Part shown: positions 7,085-14,691 of the stretch, piece after piece
Layout: every line of letters starts with the position of its first letter
Numbering within the stretch: position 1 is the first letter of the stretch
From: Flavobacterium psychrophilum
GTDB taxonomy: Bacteria; Bacteroidota; Bacteroidia; Flavobacteriales; Flavobacteriaceae
Length of the DNA: 17,612 bases
NCBI GenBank assembly: GCA_945861915.1
Contig: CAMAWK010000023.1
Coordinates: 1 to 17,612, forward strand
Direction: 5' to 3'
The notes under the pieces: model-generated
Databases searched by the model: none
Seen by the model: only the letters and a program-made list of their open reading frames with translations
Told to the model about the DNA's origin: nothing
Program-made: the position numbers and the translations under genes

Positions 7085-8098
7085 TTAATTATTTTTCAAA
7101 ATTTCTGATTCAGTTTTTAAATTTTCCCAATACCATTTTACGCATTGTTTTAACCCTTCTTGCATTGAAAATTGTGGTTCATAACCCAATAAATTCTTCG
7201 CTTTATCTATACTTGCCAGTGAATGAGGAATATCACCAACTCTATTCGGGCCATATTCTACCGATACATTAGCTATACTTGGATTATAAATGGACAAATA
7301 TTCTTTTAAATAATCGACTAAATTATTCAGGGTATTTCTATCTCCAAAAGCAGTGTTATAAACTGTATTTATAGCTTCTGGATTTTGAGTAGTCATCGCT
7401 AATTCGTTCATTTGAATCACATTGTCAATGTATGTAAAATCACGAGAATAATTTCCATCACCATTAATGCGCGGACTTTCTAAATCCATTAATTGCATTA
7501 CAAATTTTGGTATAACCGCCGCATAGGCTCCATTTGGATCTTGTTTTCTTCCAAAAACATTAAAATAACGCAAACCAATTGTTTCTAAACCGTATGTTTT
7601 ACTAAAAATTTCTGCATACAATTCATTCACATATTTTGTAATTGCATAAGGCGAAAGTGGTTTTCCAATCACATCTTCCACTTTGGGTAATCCTTGAGAA
7701 TCCCCATAAGTAGATGAACTAGCAGCATACACAAATCGTTTGATTTTAGCATCACGAGAAGCAATTAGCATGTTCAAAAATCCACTTACATTGACATCAT
7801 TTGTAGTTGCTGGATCGTTAATTGAACGAGGCACAGAACCTAATGCCGCTTGATGCAAAACATAATCGACTCCCTGAATTGCTTTTTGACAGTCTTCGAT
7901 ATTGCGGATATCACCTTCAATTAATTGAAAATTATTATTAGTCAGATGACTTTCAATATTATGTCTATGACCTGTAGCAAAATTGTCTAAACAAACTACT
8001 TTATAGCCTTTGCCTAAAAAATAGTCGCAAAGATTGGAACCTATAAATCCTGCTCCTCCAGTAATCAATATGGTAGTATTATTTTTTGTTTCCATCAA
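7085..8098 (-). CDS. wbpP: UDP-N-acetylglucosamine 4-epimerase (WbpP/TviC-like)
   Basis: This short-chain dehydrogenase/reductase-type epimerase interconverts UDP-GlcNAc and UDP-GalNAc, and/or the corresponding uronic acids, through a 4-keto intermediate. The 337 residues include GGAGFIG (14-20), the [13 protein letters not shown] block (85-96), AASSSTYGD (125-133) and the catalytic Tyr151/Lys155 in SPYAITK, then [20 protein letters not shown]. The SVPRSINDP and [18 protein letters not shown] segments are, from memory, nearly those of Pseudomonas WbpP and Salmonella TviC. Two ATGs stand in tandem at the N-terminus; either could be the start. Its product would feed the TviB/WbpO-type dehydrogenase at 2340-3623, which lies in a different transcription unit. 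Spacing is 3 bp after the kinase gene. Confidence 0.92.
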   Translation of the reverse strand: MMETKNNTTILITGGAGFIGSNLCDYFLGKGYKVVCLDNFATGHRHNIESHLTNNNFQLIEGDIRNIEDCQKAIQGVDYVLHQAALGSVPRSINDPATTNDVNVSGFLNMLIASRDAKIKRFVYAASSSTYGDSQGLPKVEDVIGKPLSPYAITKYVNELYAEIFSKTYGLETIGLRYFNVFGRKQDPNGAYAAVIPKFVMQLMDLESPRINGDGNYSRDFTYIDNVIQMNELAMTTQNPEAINTVYNTAFGDRNTLNNLVDYLKEYLSIYNPSIANVSVEYGPNRVGDIPHSLASIDKAKNLLGYEPQFSMQEGLKQCVKWYWENLKTESEILKNN

Positions 8099-8101
8099 AT
8101 T

Positions 8102-10612
8102 CTAATCAAAATATTTAATTATACTCTTAATTTTTCGTAATTTAAATAGTAAGTGTCCCAAAAAGGTTTTTGGAACATCTTCATCAAGATATCCTTTGGC
8201 ATATACTTTATTTCCATAACCACCATATCCGTAACCATATCCGTAGCCATAACCATAACCGTAGCCATAACCCGCTCCATATTTAGCCTTGTTTTGGAAT
8301 CCATTCAAAACAATACTGATATTATTGAGTTCTCCACGTTTTACTCGATTATTAAGCAACGTAATCATTTCCTTTTTTGTGAAATTTTGTCTGATGATGT
8401 ACAAAACAACATCACTAAACTGAGCCAATTCTAATGCATCTGAAACAATTCCTACAGGAGGTGTATCCAAAATTATGTAGTCATATTTTTGTTTTAGTTC
8501 ATCCATCATTTCCTTCATAGCATCACTCATAATCATTTCCGCAGGGTTGGGCGGAATAGGTCCTGAAATAATTACATCCAGAAAAGGAATAGGTGTTGGA
8601 TTGATGATTTCATCTAAAGTTTTTTGCTTGATTAAATAATTTACAACTCCTACCTCGTTCGTTAAATTAAATTCTTCAAACAACTTTGGTTTACGCAAAT
8701 CGAGACCAATAATTACGGTTTTCTTTTCGCTTAATGCAAATACAGTAGCAATATTTAAAGAACAAAATGTTTTACCTTCTCCACTGACAGAAGAGGTAAT
8801 CATCAATGTTTTTGCGCCATTTAATTGTTGCTTTTTGTACAAAAATTGTAATGAAGATCGTATAGCTCTAAAAGATTCCGATAAAGCTGACTTTGGTCTG
8901 TTATATACTGCCAATTCTGTTTCTTCTTTACTTAACCCAACAATTCCTAATAACGGTATTTGTGTTAATTTTCCAATATCTTCAGCGTTTTGAATTGAAT
9001 TATTAATAAAGAAAATTCCAAAAACGAATAACAAAGGAATCAAAATTCCTAAAAACAAAGCGGTTACATAATTTACCGACGTGTTGGGTCCTATTTGTCC
9101 GCCACCAATATCTTTTGCAGGATCTATAAAATGAATATCCGAAAGATTCGCTGCTTTTACAATATCTGCCTCACTCCTTTTTTCTAGAAATGTACTATAA
9201 ACATTATCACTTAAATCATATTTTCTTTTAATTTTAATCAATTCTTGCTGATCCTCTGGTAACTGTTTTATTGTACTTTCTGTTTCATTAATTTTACTAT
9301 TAATCATATTCAAATCATATTGCAAAGAGCTTTTAGCAGTAGCAATATTTTCGAGTAAAACTTTTTTTACAGATTCCATTTGGTTATCAAAATCCTTAAA
9401 AATTTTATCACTTTTAACCGCATAAGCCATTTCAGATCTTTGAGTTGAAAGCGAAATTAGTTTAGAAACATTCACCACAATATTAGGATCTTCAATTCCA
9501 GCTACTGATGGAGCTGGCAGTTTAGCATAATCAACACTGTTTTTTAAATAGGCTTTTAATGAATTATAATAGGCCGTCTTACGTGTGATTTCGTCCTTTT
9601 TAATATCAAATTCAAGAATTTTATCTGAAAATTTCCCTCCACCACTTTCAATATCATATATATTTTTATCTTTTCTAAAAGATTTTAGCTCATTGGTAGT
9701 TTCCTTCATTTGTTCCTCCATTGCCACTAATGTGCTGTCGATAAATGAAATAGTGTTAGTTGCAAATTGATTTTTAGCATCTAATTGTCTTTTTATTAAA
9801 ACCTTTACAGTAGAGTTTAAATACTCAACCATTCTAGCTTTGTTAGGACCAGTCATCCCTAGAGTTATGATTGAACCGCCTCGTTCGTCGGGTCTCACAG
9901 CAATTCCTTTGTATTTTGAAACTGTGCCATCAAAATCATCAAACTTTACAAAATATTCATTGCCTTTATAAAAACCTGGTTTATCATTTATCTGCAATTT
10001 CAAATTCAAAAAAGGCAAACTCACTTTTTCTCCCACTCTATATTGTTTTACAAAATCTCCTGTAACTACTGGAGTTTCTCCATAAGAATTATCAGAATAA
10101 GTGATAGTAGAAACAGAATTTCCCGAAAACGGAATTCGAATACGATACACATTTTCCGATAAAAATTTGATGGCAATAAGCGTATTGGCTATTTGAGGTT
10201 TGTTTTTATCAATAGACATGTAAAAAGGGACAGCACCATAAGCATCTATCAATTGATACTTTCCTTGCGAGTAATAATTAATGTAATATTGCAATTTATC
10301 TACAACCAACTCATTATGAGATCTTGATTGTAAAGTAGTAGTAATAGCCTGCACCTGATCGGAAGTTCCTCCCCAGTTAAATACCAAACTTGTATTGGAG
10401 GTAAAAAAAGGATTGTTTTCCTCCTTAACCCCAATCATTGTTTCTAATGCGTACACTTTTTCTTTTCGAATATTAACCTGATAAGCAATTGAATACGTAA
10501 TTAGTAAACTAATAATAAACCATCTCCAATAACTCAAAATTTTAACTAAAAAACCCTTGAAGTCAAAACCAGATTGATTTTCAAAAATCGAAAAATCTTT
10601 TATATCTAACAT
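8102..10612 (-). CDS. wzc: Polysaccharide co-polymerase / bacterial tyrosine kinase (Wzc-like)
   Basis: An inner-membrane protein of 836 residues that regulates chain length and export of surface polysaccharide. A cytoplasmic N-terminus leads to a first membrane helix (about 31-47), a large periplasmic Wzz-like domain with predicted coiled coil, and a second helix (about 515-538, YVTALFLGILIPLLFVFGIF). The cytoplasmic BY-kinase domain follows, with Walker A SSVSGEGKT (near 605), Walker A' VIIGLDLRKP and Walker B YIILDTPPVG. The C-terminal tail carries twelve tyrosines, including eight consecutive Tyr-Gly pairs at residues 782-797; such tyrosine clusters are the autophosphorylation sites in this family. 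No matching tyrosine phosphatase (Wzb/CpsB type) is encoded in the window. It starts 11 bp after the Wza-like gene. Confidence 0.93.
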   Translation of the reverse strand: MLDIKDFSIFENQSGFDFKGFLVKILSYWRWFIISLLITYSIAYQVNIRKEKVYALETMIGVKEENNPFFTSNTSLVFNWGGTSDQVQAITTTLQSRSHNELVVDKLQYYINYYSQGKYQLIDAYGAVPFYMSIDKNKPQIANTLIAIKFLSENVYRIRIPFSGNSVSTITYSDNSYGETPVVTGDFVKQYRVGEKVSLPFLNLKLQINDKPGFYKGNEYFVKFDDFDGTVSKYKGIAVRPDERGGSIITLGMTGPNKARMVEYLNSTVKVLIKRQLDAKNQFATNTISFIDSTLVAMEEQMKETTNELKSFRKDKNIYDIESGGGKFSDKILEFDIKKDEITRKTAYYNSLKAYLKNSVDYAKLPAPSVAGIEDPNIVVNVSKLISLSTQRSEMAYAVKSDKIFKDFDNQMESVKKVLLENIATAKSSLQYDLNMINSKINETESTIKQLPEDQQELIKIKRKYDLSDNVYSTFLEKRSEADIVKAANLSDIHFIDPAKDIGGGQIGPNTSVNYVTALFLGILIPLLFVFGIFFINNSIQNAEDIGKLTQIPLLGIVGLSKEETELAVYNRPKSALSESFRAIRSSLQFLYKKQQLNGAKTLMITSSVSGEGKTFCSLNIATVFALSEKKTVIIGLDLRKPKLFEEFNLTNEVGVVNYLIKQKTLDEIINPTPIPFLDVIISGPIPPNPAEMIMSDAMKEMMDELKQKYDYIILDTPPVGIVSDALELAQFSDVVLYIIRQNFTKKEMITLLNNRVKRGELNNISIVLNGFQNKAKYGAGYGYGYGYGYGYGYGYGGYGNKVYAKGYLDEDVPKTFLGHLLFKLRKIKSIIKYFD
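8222..8269 (-). repeat. Tyr-Gly coding tandem repeat in the kinase tail
   Basis: Eight consecutive TAY-GGN codon pairs form a degenerate 6-bp tandem array of 48 bp. The TAT/TAC and GGT/GGC/GGA choices vary, so the DNA is less uniform than the protein. The array could still expand or contract in 6-bp steps without a frameshift, changing the number of phosphorylatable tyrosines. Confidence 0.75.
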
Positions 10613-10623
10613 TTTTTGTTAAG

Positions 10624-11412
10624 TTAATTTTTAAACAACAAAAAGACAGTTGTACCTAATGTTATCAAAGAAACAATAGATGTAATTCCTTGTATCCCAG
10701 TTTGAAATGATTCCCAAGCATTTTTTTTGAGCGGTTTTACATAAATAAAATCATTGGGTTGTAAGTAATAATAAGGCGATTTCATCACATTTATATCAGT
10801 AAGATCAAGTGTATGCATTTCTATACCAGTAGGAAGTTGACGAATAATAGTTACTTCTTTTTTATTTCCAGAAGCATTTATATCTCCCGAATTAGAAATA
10901 GCGTCCATAATAGTAACACGATCCTGAAAAAGAACATTGGTTCCTTTGGCACCCACTTCGCCGGTTATTGTGTACTTAAAACCTGCCATTTTAACCGTAA
11001 CAAAAATACTAGCTTCTTTATTAAAGTAATCGGCTAATAATTTTTTTTCGATTGTATTTCTAACCTCTTCAAGAGTGAAACCAATTACATTAACCTCTCC
11101 CAAAACGGGCATTCTTATATTTCCGTGATCGTCAACTGTAAATCCATCAAAATACAAAGAAGAATCTGTTTTTCCTGATTCACCTTGATTGGTTGGATTA
11201 AAAATACTAATCAATTTAGGATCGATAGCTTTGATAGTAATACTCAAAACATCATTCGTTTGCAGTCTGTAGGGTTTTGAATGTATCACCGAAATAGTTG
11301 AATTTAATTCCTGACCTTCTTTTGTCTGAAAATAATTCATATCCTGATTAGAAACACAAGATGTCAAAAAGACGCAAACAACAATACATAAATATCGAAA
11401 CAATATTCTCAT
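10624..11412 (-). CDS. wza: Polysaccharide export outer-membrane lipoprotein (Wza-like)
   Basis: This protein would form the outer-membrane export channel for the polysaccharide. From the ATG at 11410-11412 it has 262 residues. A lipoprotein signal peptide ends in the lipobox LTSC, with Cys19 as the lipidation site. The polysaccharide-export domain follows (YRLQTNDVLSITIKAID onward), then a SLBB-like segment (YTITGEVGAKGTNVLF), and a hydrophobic C-terminal helix (about 242-262, GITSIVSLITLGTTVFLLF) like the one that forms the Wza pore. An upstream in-frame ATG at 11445 is rejected because a TATATTTG promoter motif lies between the two candidates. It opens the polysaccharide operon and is 11 bp ahead of the Wzc-like gene, its usual partner. 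Confidence 0.9.
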   Translation of the reverse strand: MRILFRYLCIVVCVFLTSCVSNQDMNYFQTKEGQELNSTISVIHSKPYRLQTNDVLSITIKAIDPKLISIFNPTNQGESGKTDSSLYFDGFTVDDHGNIRMPVLGEVNVIGFTLEEVRNTIEKKLLADYFNKEASIFVTVKMAGFKYTITGEVGAKGTNVLFQDRVTIMDAISNSGDINASGNKKEVTIIRQLPTGIEMHTLDLTDINVMKSPYYYLQPNDFIYVKPLKKNAWESFQTGIQGITSIVSLITLGTTVFLLFKN

Positions 11413-11428
11413 TTTACTATTTTTGAAA

Positions 11429-11436
11429 CAAATATA
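11429..11436 (-). promoter_or_regulatory. -7 element of the polysaccharide operon promoter
   Basis: TATATTTG matches the Bacteroidota -7 consensus TAnnTTTG. It lies 16 bp upstream of the chosen wza start, in the gap after recR. I see no TTTG/TTG at the expected -33 distance, so the promoter would be incomplete. Confidence 0.45.
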
Positions 11437-11484
11437 CCTTTTCATTTCACATATTAAAAATATCGCTACTTATTATCTAGCAAA

Positions 11485-12105
11485 TTAATGATTTTTTAAA
11501 GCTTTTTCGAAAGGAACTCTTTGCAAAATACTTCTTCCTAAAGTAACTTCATCAGCGTATTCTAGTTCATCACCAACAGAAATTCCTCTCGCAATTGTTG
11601 ATGCAATTATATTGCAATCTTGAATTTGTTTGTAAATATAAAAATTGGTCGTATCCCCTTCCATAGTAGAACTCAAAGCAAAAATTATTTCGGAAACCGA
11701 ACCCAGCTTTACTTTATCAACCAAAGTAGTAATATTCAACTGACTGGGTCCTACTCCGTCTATTGGAGAAATTTTTCCGCCTAAAACATGATAAATTCCT
11801 CTAAATTGACCCGTATTTTCTATTGCCATTACATCGCGAATATCTTCAACAATACAAATTATTTGATGATTTCGCTTCGTATTCGAACAAATTTCACAAA
11901 CAGCTACATCCGAAATATTGTGACAACTTTCGCAAAATTTCACCTCCTCTCGCATCGTGGTTAGCGATTGTGTTAAAAAACCAGTATGCTCTTTGGGCTG
12001 TTTCAATAAATGTAGAACCAATCGCAAAGCGGTTCGCTTACCAATTCCTGGTAATTGAGCCATTTCGTTAACCGCTTTTTCTAAAAGTTTAGATGAAAAT
12101 TCCAT
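11485..12105 (-). CDS. recR: Recombination mediator RecR
   Basis: RecR works with RecF/RecO to load RecA on gapped DNA. The 206-residue protein starts [15 protein letters not shown], as its family does. It has the helix-hairpin-helix [11 protein letters not shown] (18-28), a four-cysteine zinc site (Cys58, 61, 70, 73), a Toprim domain beginning [15 protein letters not shown] (82-96) and the conserved segment [15 protein letters not shown] (109-123). A longer in-frame reading from 12192 would overlap the preceding gene and lacks family support, so the ATG at 12103-12105 is used. It follows the CoA-binding gene by 50 bp and precedes the polysaccharide operon, with no obvious terminator in the 72-bp gap, so some read-through into wza is possible. 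Confidence 0.96.
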   Translation of the reverse strand: MEFSSKLLEKAVNEMAQLPGIGKRTALRLVLHLLKQPKEHTGFLTQSLTTMREEVKFCESCHNISDVAVCEICSNTKRNHQIICIVEDIRDVMAIENTGQFRGIYHVLGGKISPIDGVGPSQLNITTLVDKVKLGSVSEIIFALSSTMEGDTTNFYIYKQIQDCNIIASTIARGISVGDELEYADEVTLGRSILQRVPFEKALKNH

Positions 12106-12155
12106 AAAATTATAATGTAAAACTTCGGTTTTTAAGAGGTTGAAAAATCTGGTAT

Positions 12156-12521
12156 TTAATACTGATTGGTTGTCAATAAAACTAAAGTACAAGCAACCTC
12201 AACTTTTATAGCATTCAGTTCTAATAATTGGTACAATTCTGGATTTTCGGTTCCAGGATTAAAAAGGACTCTTTTGGGTTTTGCCTCGACTATGTAATTA
12301 TAATAATCGCGTTGCCTATTGGGGTTTAAGTACAAAGTAATAGTGTCAATATTTTTTAAAGGAATTGCTTTGGTTTGAATTTTTATTCCTGCCACTTCAC
12401 CCGAATTTTGTCCGATTGCTAAAACGGAATGTCCTTTTTCTACCAAAAGCGTAATAGCTTTAAATGAATATTTATCTGGTTTTGAAGAAGCTCCCAAAAC
12501 CAATGTTTTTTTATTTTTCAT
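12156..12521 (-). CDS. CoA-binding domain protein (YccU-like)
   Basis: This small protein of 121 residues is a single Rossmann-type CoA-binding domain. It begins [33 protein letters not shown] (an N-terminal glycine-rich nucleotide loop at about 9-15) and later has TLYLNPNRQ and [10 protein letters not shown], typical of the YccU/succinyl-CoA-synthetase-like CoA-binding family. No catalytic domain is attached, and the role of these small proteins is unknown. The ATG at 12519-12521 is preferred over a TTG five codons upstream because it gives the standard family N-terminus. It lies 28 bp after the ctlX stop and 50 bp before recR, probably within the same transcription unit. Confidence 0.85.
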   Translation of the reverse strand: MKNKKTLVLGASSKPDKYSFKAITLLVEKGHSVLAIGQNSGEVAGIKIQTKAIPLKNIDTITLYLNPNRQRDYYNYIVEAKPKRVLFNPGTENPELYQLLELNAIKVEVACTLVLLTTNQY

Positions 12522-12549
12522 TTGGCAAAAATACAAAAAAAGGGTTGGG

Positions 12550-13545
12550 TTATTCTTCTTCTTTTGGAAGGAAAATTTCGGCCATCATACATCTAGCACT
12601 TCCACCGCCACAAGCTTCAATCGTATCAAGACTGGAACTTAAGATAGCTACATGCGCTTCCAGTTGGGATAGTTGTTTTTGAGTTAAACTTTGGTGTGCC
12701 GAAGTACTCATTATTAAATATTTTTTGTCGTCAGAACCCTTTAATTCCAACATATTTCCTGCAAAATTTTCAACCTGAGCTTCCGTGATTAAAATAATTT
12801 CTTTTTTATCCGCGCGTAAACTTTCCAAAACCATTTTACGCTCTTTTTTATCATCAATACAATCGGCACAAATAACGGCAAAGGTTTCGCCAATGCACAT
12901 CATAACATTCGTATGATAAATCAATTTTCGTTCTTTATTTACTGTTTGAAATGCTTCAAAAATAATAGGACTGAATTCAAAATCTTCACAAAACTCTATA
13001 AACAATTCCTCGTCAGCACGAGGAGAAAGTGCACAATAGGCTTTCCCATTTTCTCGATCTAAAATTACACTGCCTGTCCCTTCCAAAAAATAACCATCTT
13101 CTTCGGCTTCGGTATAATCCATAATTTCGTTGATGATAAATCCATTAGCTTCTAGAATATCCAAAATATCTTCACGACGTTCCTGACGACGATTTTCGGC
13201 AAACATCGGATACAAAACCACATCGCCATTTTCATGAAAAGAAATCCAATTATTAGGAAAAACACTGTCGGGAGTATCCGTTTCGGTTCTGTCATCGACG
13301 ACAATAACTTTGATTCCAACTTCTCGCAATTTAGATACAAAATCATCGAATTCTTGTTGTGCTTTTGCATTCACAGTCACTGGTAATAAGCCATCTAGTA
13401 CTTTTTGATAATAATTATTTATCGCTGTTTGTTCATTCATTCGGAACGCCACAGGGCGAATCATTATGATGGAATTGGTGGTTTGAAGCCCCCTAGCCCC
13501 CGAAGGGGGAAAAATATCTTGATTGTCTTTATTGTTGCTATTCAT
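12550..13545 (-). CDS. ctlX: CtlX-type citrulline utilization hydrolase with repeat-derived N-terminus
   Basis: This is an amidinotransferase/arginine-deiminase-fold protein of 331 residues, recognised as the family NCBI calls citrulline utilization hydrolase CtlX. Visible motifs are SIIMIRPVAFRMNEQT (25-40), FPNNWISF (96-103), LEGTGSV (154-160), His211 in IYHTNV, and Cys319 in GGGSARCMM, the likely nucleophile. The N-terminus is odd. Residues 12-20 (FPPSGARGL) are encoded exactly by one 27-bp copy of a GC-rich repeat, after which QTTNSIIMIRP, where the family normally begins, continues. The ATG at 13543-13545 is the only one upstream of the repeat; Met28 (13462-13464) is the next candidate. 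Function beyond the family name is not shown by the sequence. The preceding gene encodes a related fold. Confidence 0.88.
   Translation of the reverse strand: MNSNNKDNQDIFPPSGARGLQTTNSIIMIRPVAFRMNEQTAINNYYQKVLDGLLPVTVNAKAQQEFDDFVSKLREVGIKVIVVDDRTETDTPDSVFPNNWISFHENGDVVLYPMFAENRRQERREDILDILEANGFIINEIMDYTEAEEDGYFLEGTGSVILDRENGKAYCALSPRADEELFIEFCEDFEFSPIIFEAFQTVNKERKLIYHTNVMMCIGETFAVICADCIDDKKERKMVLESLRADKKEIILITEAQVENFAGNMLELKGSDDKKYLIMSTSAHQSLTQKQLSQLEAHVAILSSSLDTIEACGGGSARCMMAEIFLPKEEE
13486..13512. repeat. 27-bp GC-rich repeat, copy 1 (inside ctlX)
   Basis: On the plus strand it reads AAGCCCCCTAGCCCCCG and then runs through a GAAGGGGG arm to AAA. It is a perfect reverse complement of the copy at 13592-13618. 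Internally CCCCC-GAA-GGGGG is a short hairpin. It occupies codons 12-20 of ctlX exactly in frame. Similar CCCCCTA-CCCCC-AGGGGG elements are, from memory, common in Bacteroidota genomes. Confidence 0.85.
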
Positions 13546-13591
13546 TTTATTAGTAGTTCAGATTATTTTTAATTCCAATTATTTTCTATTC

Positions 13592-13618
13592 TTTCCCCCT
13601 TCGGGGGCTAGGGGGCTT
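13592..13618. repeat. 27-bp GC-rich repeat, copy 2 (end of the DDAH-like gene)
   Basis: This is the inverted partner of copy 1, 79 bp away. The TAG inside the repeat is the stop codon (13608-13610) of the upstream gene, and the repeat also encodes that gene's last residues, Ala-Pro. No U-run follows, so it is not a normal terminator. Together the two copies could form a 27-bp stem whose loop contains the ctlX start codon. Confidence 0.85.
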
Positions 13619-14528
13619 TTCTAATCAACGGCAAGGTAGAACAACGCAATAATCCTTCTTGTTTGGCAATTTCAGCATACGGAATTTCTTCAACTACAAA
13701 TCCGTTATCTCGCAACCAATTATTGAGTCTCGTGAATTTCTTCTCAGAAACTACTACATTTTTATCAATCGAAAAGACATTCGAATTCATATTATACATT
13801 TCCTTTCGGGTAATGTGAAATAGATTTTCTTTTCCGAAAAGATCGACTAAAAAAAGATAATCTGACTCTTGACGAAAACCTCTTTTATAGATTATTCCTT
13901 TATTTTCGCCGACGGGCTGAAAGCAACAATCTAAATGCAAGGCATTATCACGCGCTTCGATTTTTGATTTTACTAAGTCGAATTCTTTAACTATTTTATC
14001 TGGAAATAATTCTTTTATATATTCAACGCCTTCTAAATTGGTTCGTGCCGTAATATAATCGGCATAATCACTGCCTTTATAGGTACCAATAAAAATATAA
14101 TCCTTCCACAACATTACATCTCCTCCTTCGATATGCACTTTGGCGGGCGGGCGAACTACTTTTTGAGCATCTATCTGATTGATTACAAATTGAATGGCAT
14201 CTAATTCGTGTTCTCTTTCAGGTAAAATATTCGATTTTACGAAAACATCGCCAATCACAAATCCGATGTCTCTCACAAATATTTGGTTATAATTTTGAAT
14301 TAATTCTGGACGAAAAACAGTGACACCATATTTTTCAAAAACCTGATTAAAAGCCTCCATTTCTAGAACCATATCTGACTCCACAGGATAAGTTCCTGCC
14401 AAAATATGTTCTAACGATTTTGGGTCATAAGCCTCTTCAGCCTTGGGAGTGGGACCATTACTAATAGCAGTTCCCAAAACCACCGCTTTAAGTCTTGAGG
14501 TTTCGTTATTTATATTTAATTCCAACAT
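13608..14528 (-). CDS. Amidinotransferase-fold enzyme, DDAH/arginine deiminase-like
   Basis: This 306-residue protein belongs to the guanidino-group-modifying superfamily (dimethylarginine dimethylaminohydrolase, arginine deiminase, glycine amidinotransferase). Key motifs are FVRDIGFVIGD (84-94), HIEGGDV (132-138), His198 with Asp200 in NALHLDCCF, and Cys296 in LLRCSTLPL, which matches the catalytic Cys-His-acid arrangement. The substrate is not certain; DDAH-like or citrulline/arginine-related chemistry are both possible. The natural C-terminus probably ends near LPLIRK; the final Ala-Pro and the TAG stop come from the inverted GC-rich repeat. It starts at ATG 14526-14528 and is followed after 62 bp by ctlX, so two enzymes of the same fold form a pair. 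Confidence 0.85.
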   Translation of the reverse strand: MLELNINNETSRLKAVVLGTAISNGPTPKAEEAYDPKSLEHILAGTYPVESDMVLEMEAFNQVFEKYGVTVFRPELIQNYNQIFVRDIGFVIGDVFVKSNILPEREHELDAIQFVINQIDAQKVVRPPAKVHIEGGDVMLWKDYIFIGTYKGSDYADYITARTNLEGVEYIKELFPDKIVKEFDLVKSKIEARDNALHLDCCFQPVGENKGIIYKRGFRQESDYLFLVDLFGKENLFHITRKEMYNMNSNVFSIDKNVVVSEKKFTRLNNWLRDNGFVVEEIPYAEIAKQEGLLRCSTLPLIRKAP

Positions 14529-14548
14529 AGTATTGATTTAGCCTTTGC

Positions 14549-14556
14549 CAAAGATA
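14549..14556 (-). promoter_or_regulatory. Candidate -7 element for the DDAH-like/ctlX unit
   Basis: TATCTTTG fits TAnnTTTG and lies 20 bp upstream of the start codon, after the gltA terminator. No clear -33 TTTG is seen at the expected spacing. Confidence 0.4.
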
Positions 14557-14642
14557 AAAAATCGATTTGTATAGTAGCCAGATTTAGGAAATTTAAAAAA
14601 TTTGTACAAGTATTATGTCTTTCCTTAGGAAACTCAAAAAAC

Positions 14643-14673
14643 AAAAAAACCACTCCGATTGAAGTGGTTTTTT
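14643..14673 (-). terminator. Intrinsic terminator after gltA
   Basis: An 11-bp stem (AAAAAACCACT at 14644-14654, partner at 14663-14673) encloses an 8-nt loop. Because the base is A/T only, a U-run follows the GC core on either strand. It lies 18 bp beyond the citrate synthase stop. Confidence 0.85.
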
Positions 14674-14691
14674 GCTTATACATTCATTTCT

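Noticed and set aside
7048..7272. Plus-strand open frame of 74 codons between ugd and the epimerase
   Set aside because: It overlaps the 3' end of the epimerase and the 5' end of ugd in antisense, with no supporting signals.
8119..8304. Met-rich 61-residue minus-strand reading frame
   Set aside because: It is an alternate frame of the Tyr-Gly repeat at the end of the kinase gene; its composition is an artefact of the repeat.
12106..12192. Longer recR reading beginning with MYFSFIDNQ
   Set aside because: It overlaps the preceding CoA-binding gene, and the extension is absent from the RecR family; the inner ATG gives the standard 206 residues.
13592..13618. GC-rich repeat as a rho-independent terminator of the DDAH-like gene
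   Set aside because: No U-run follows the GC hairpin on the minus strand, and the next gene begins within 62 bp.
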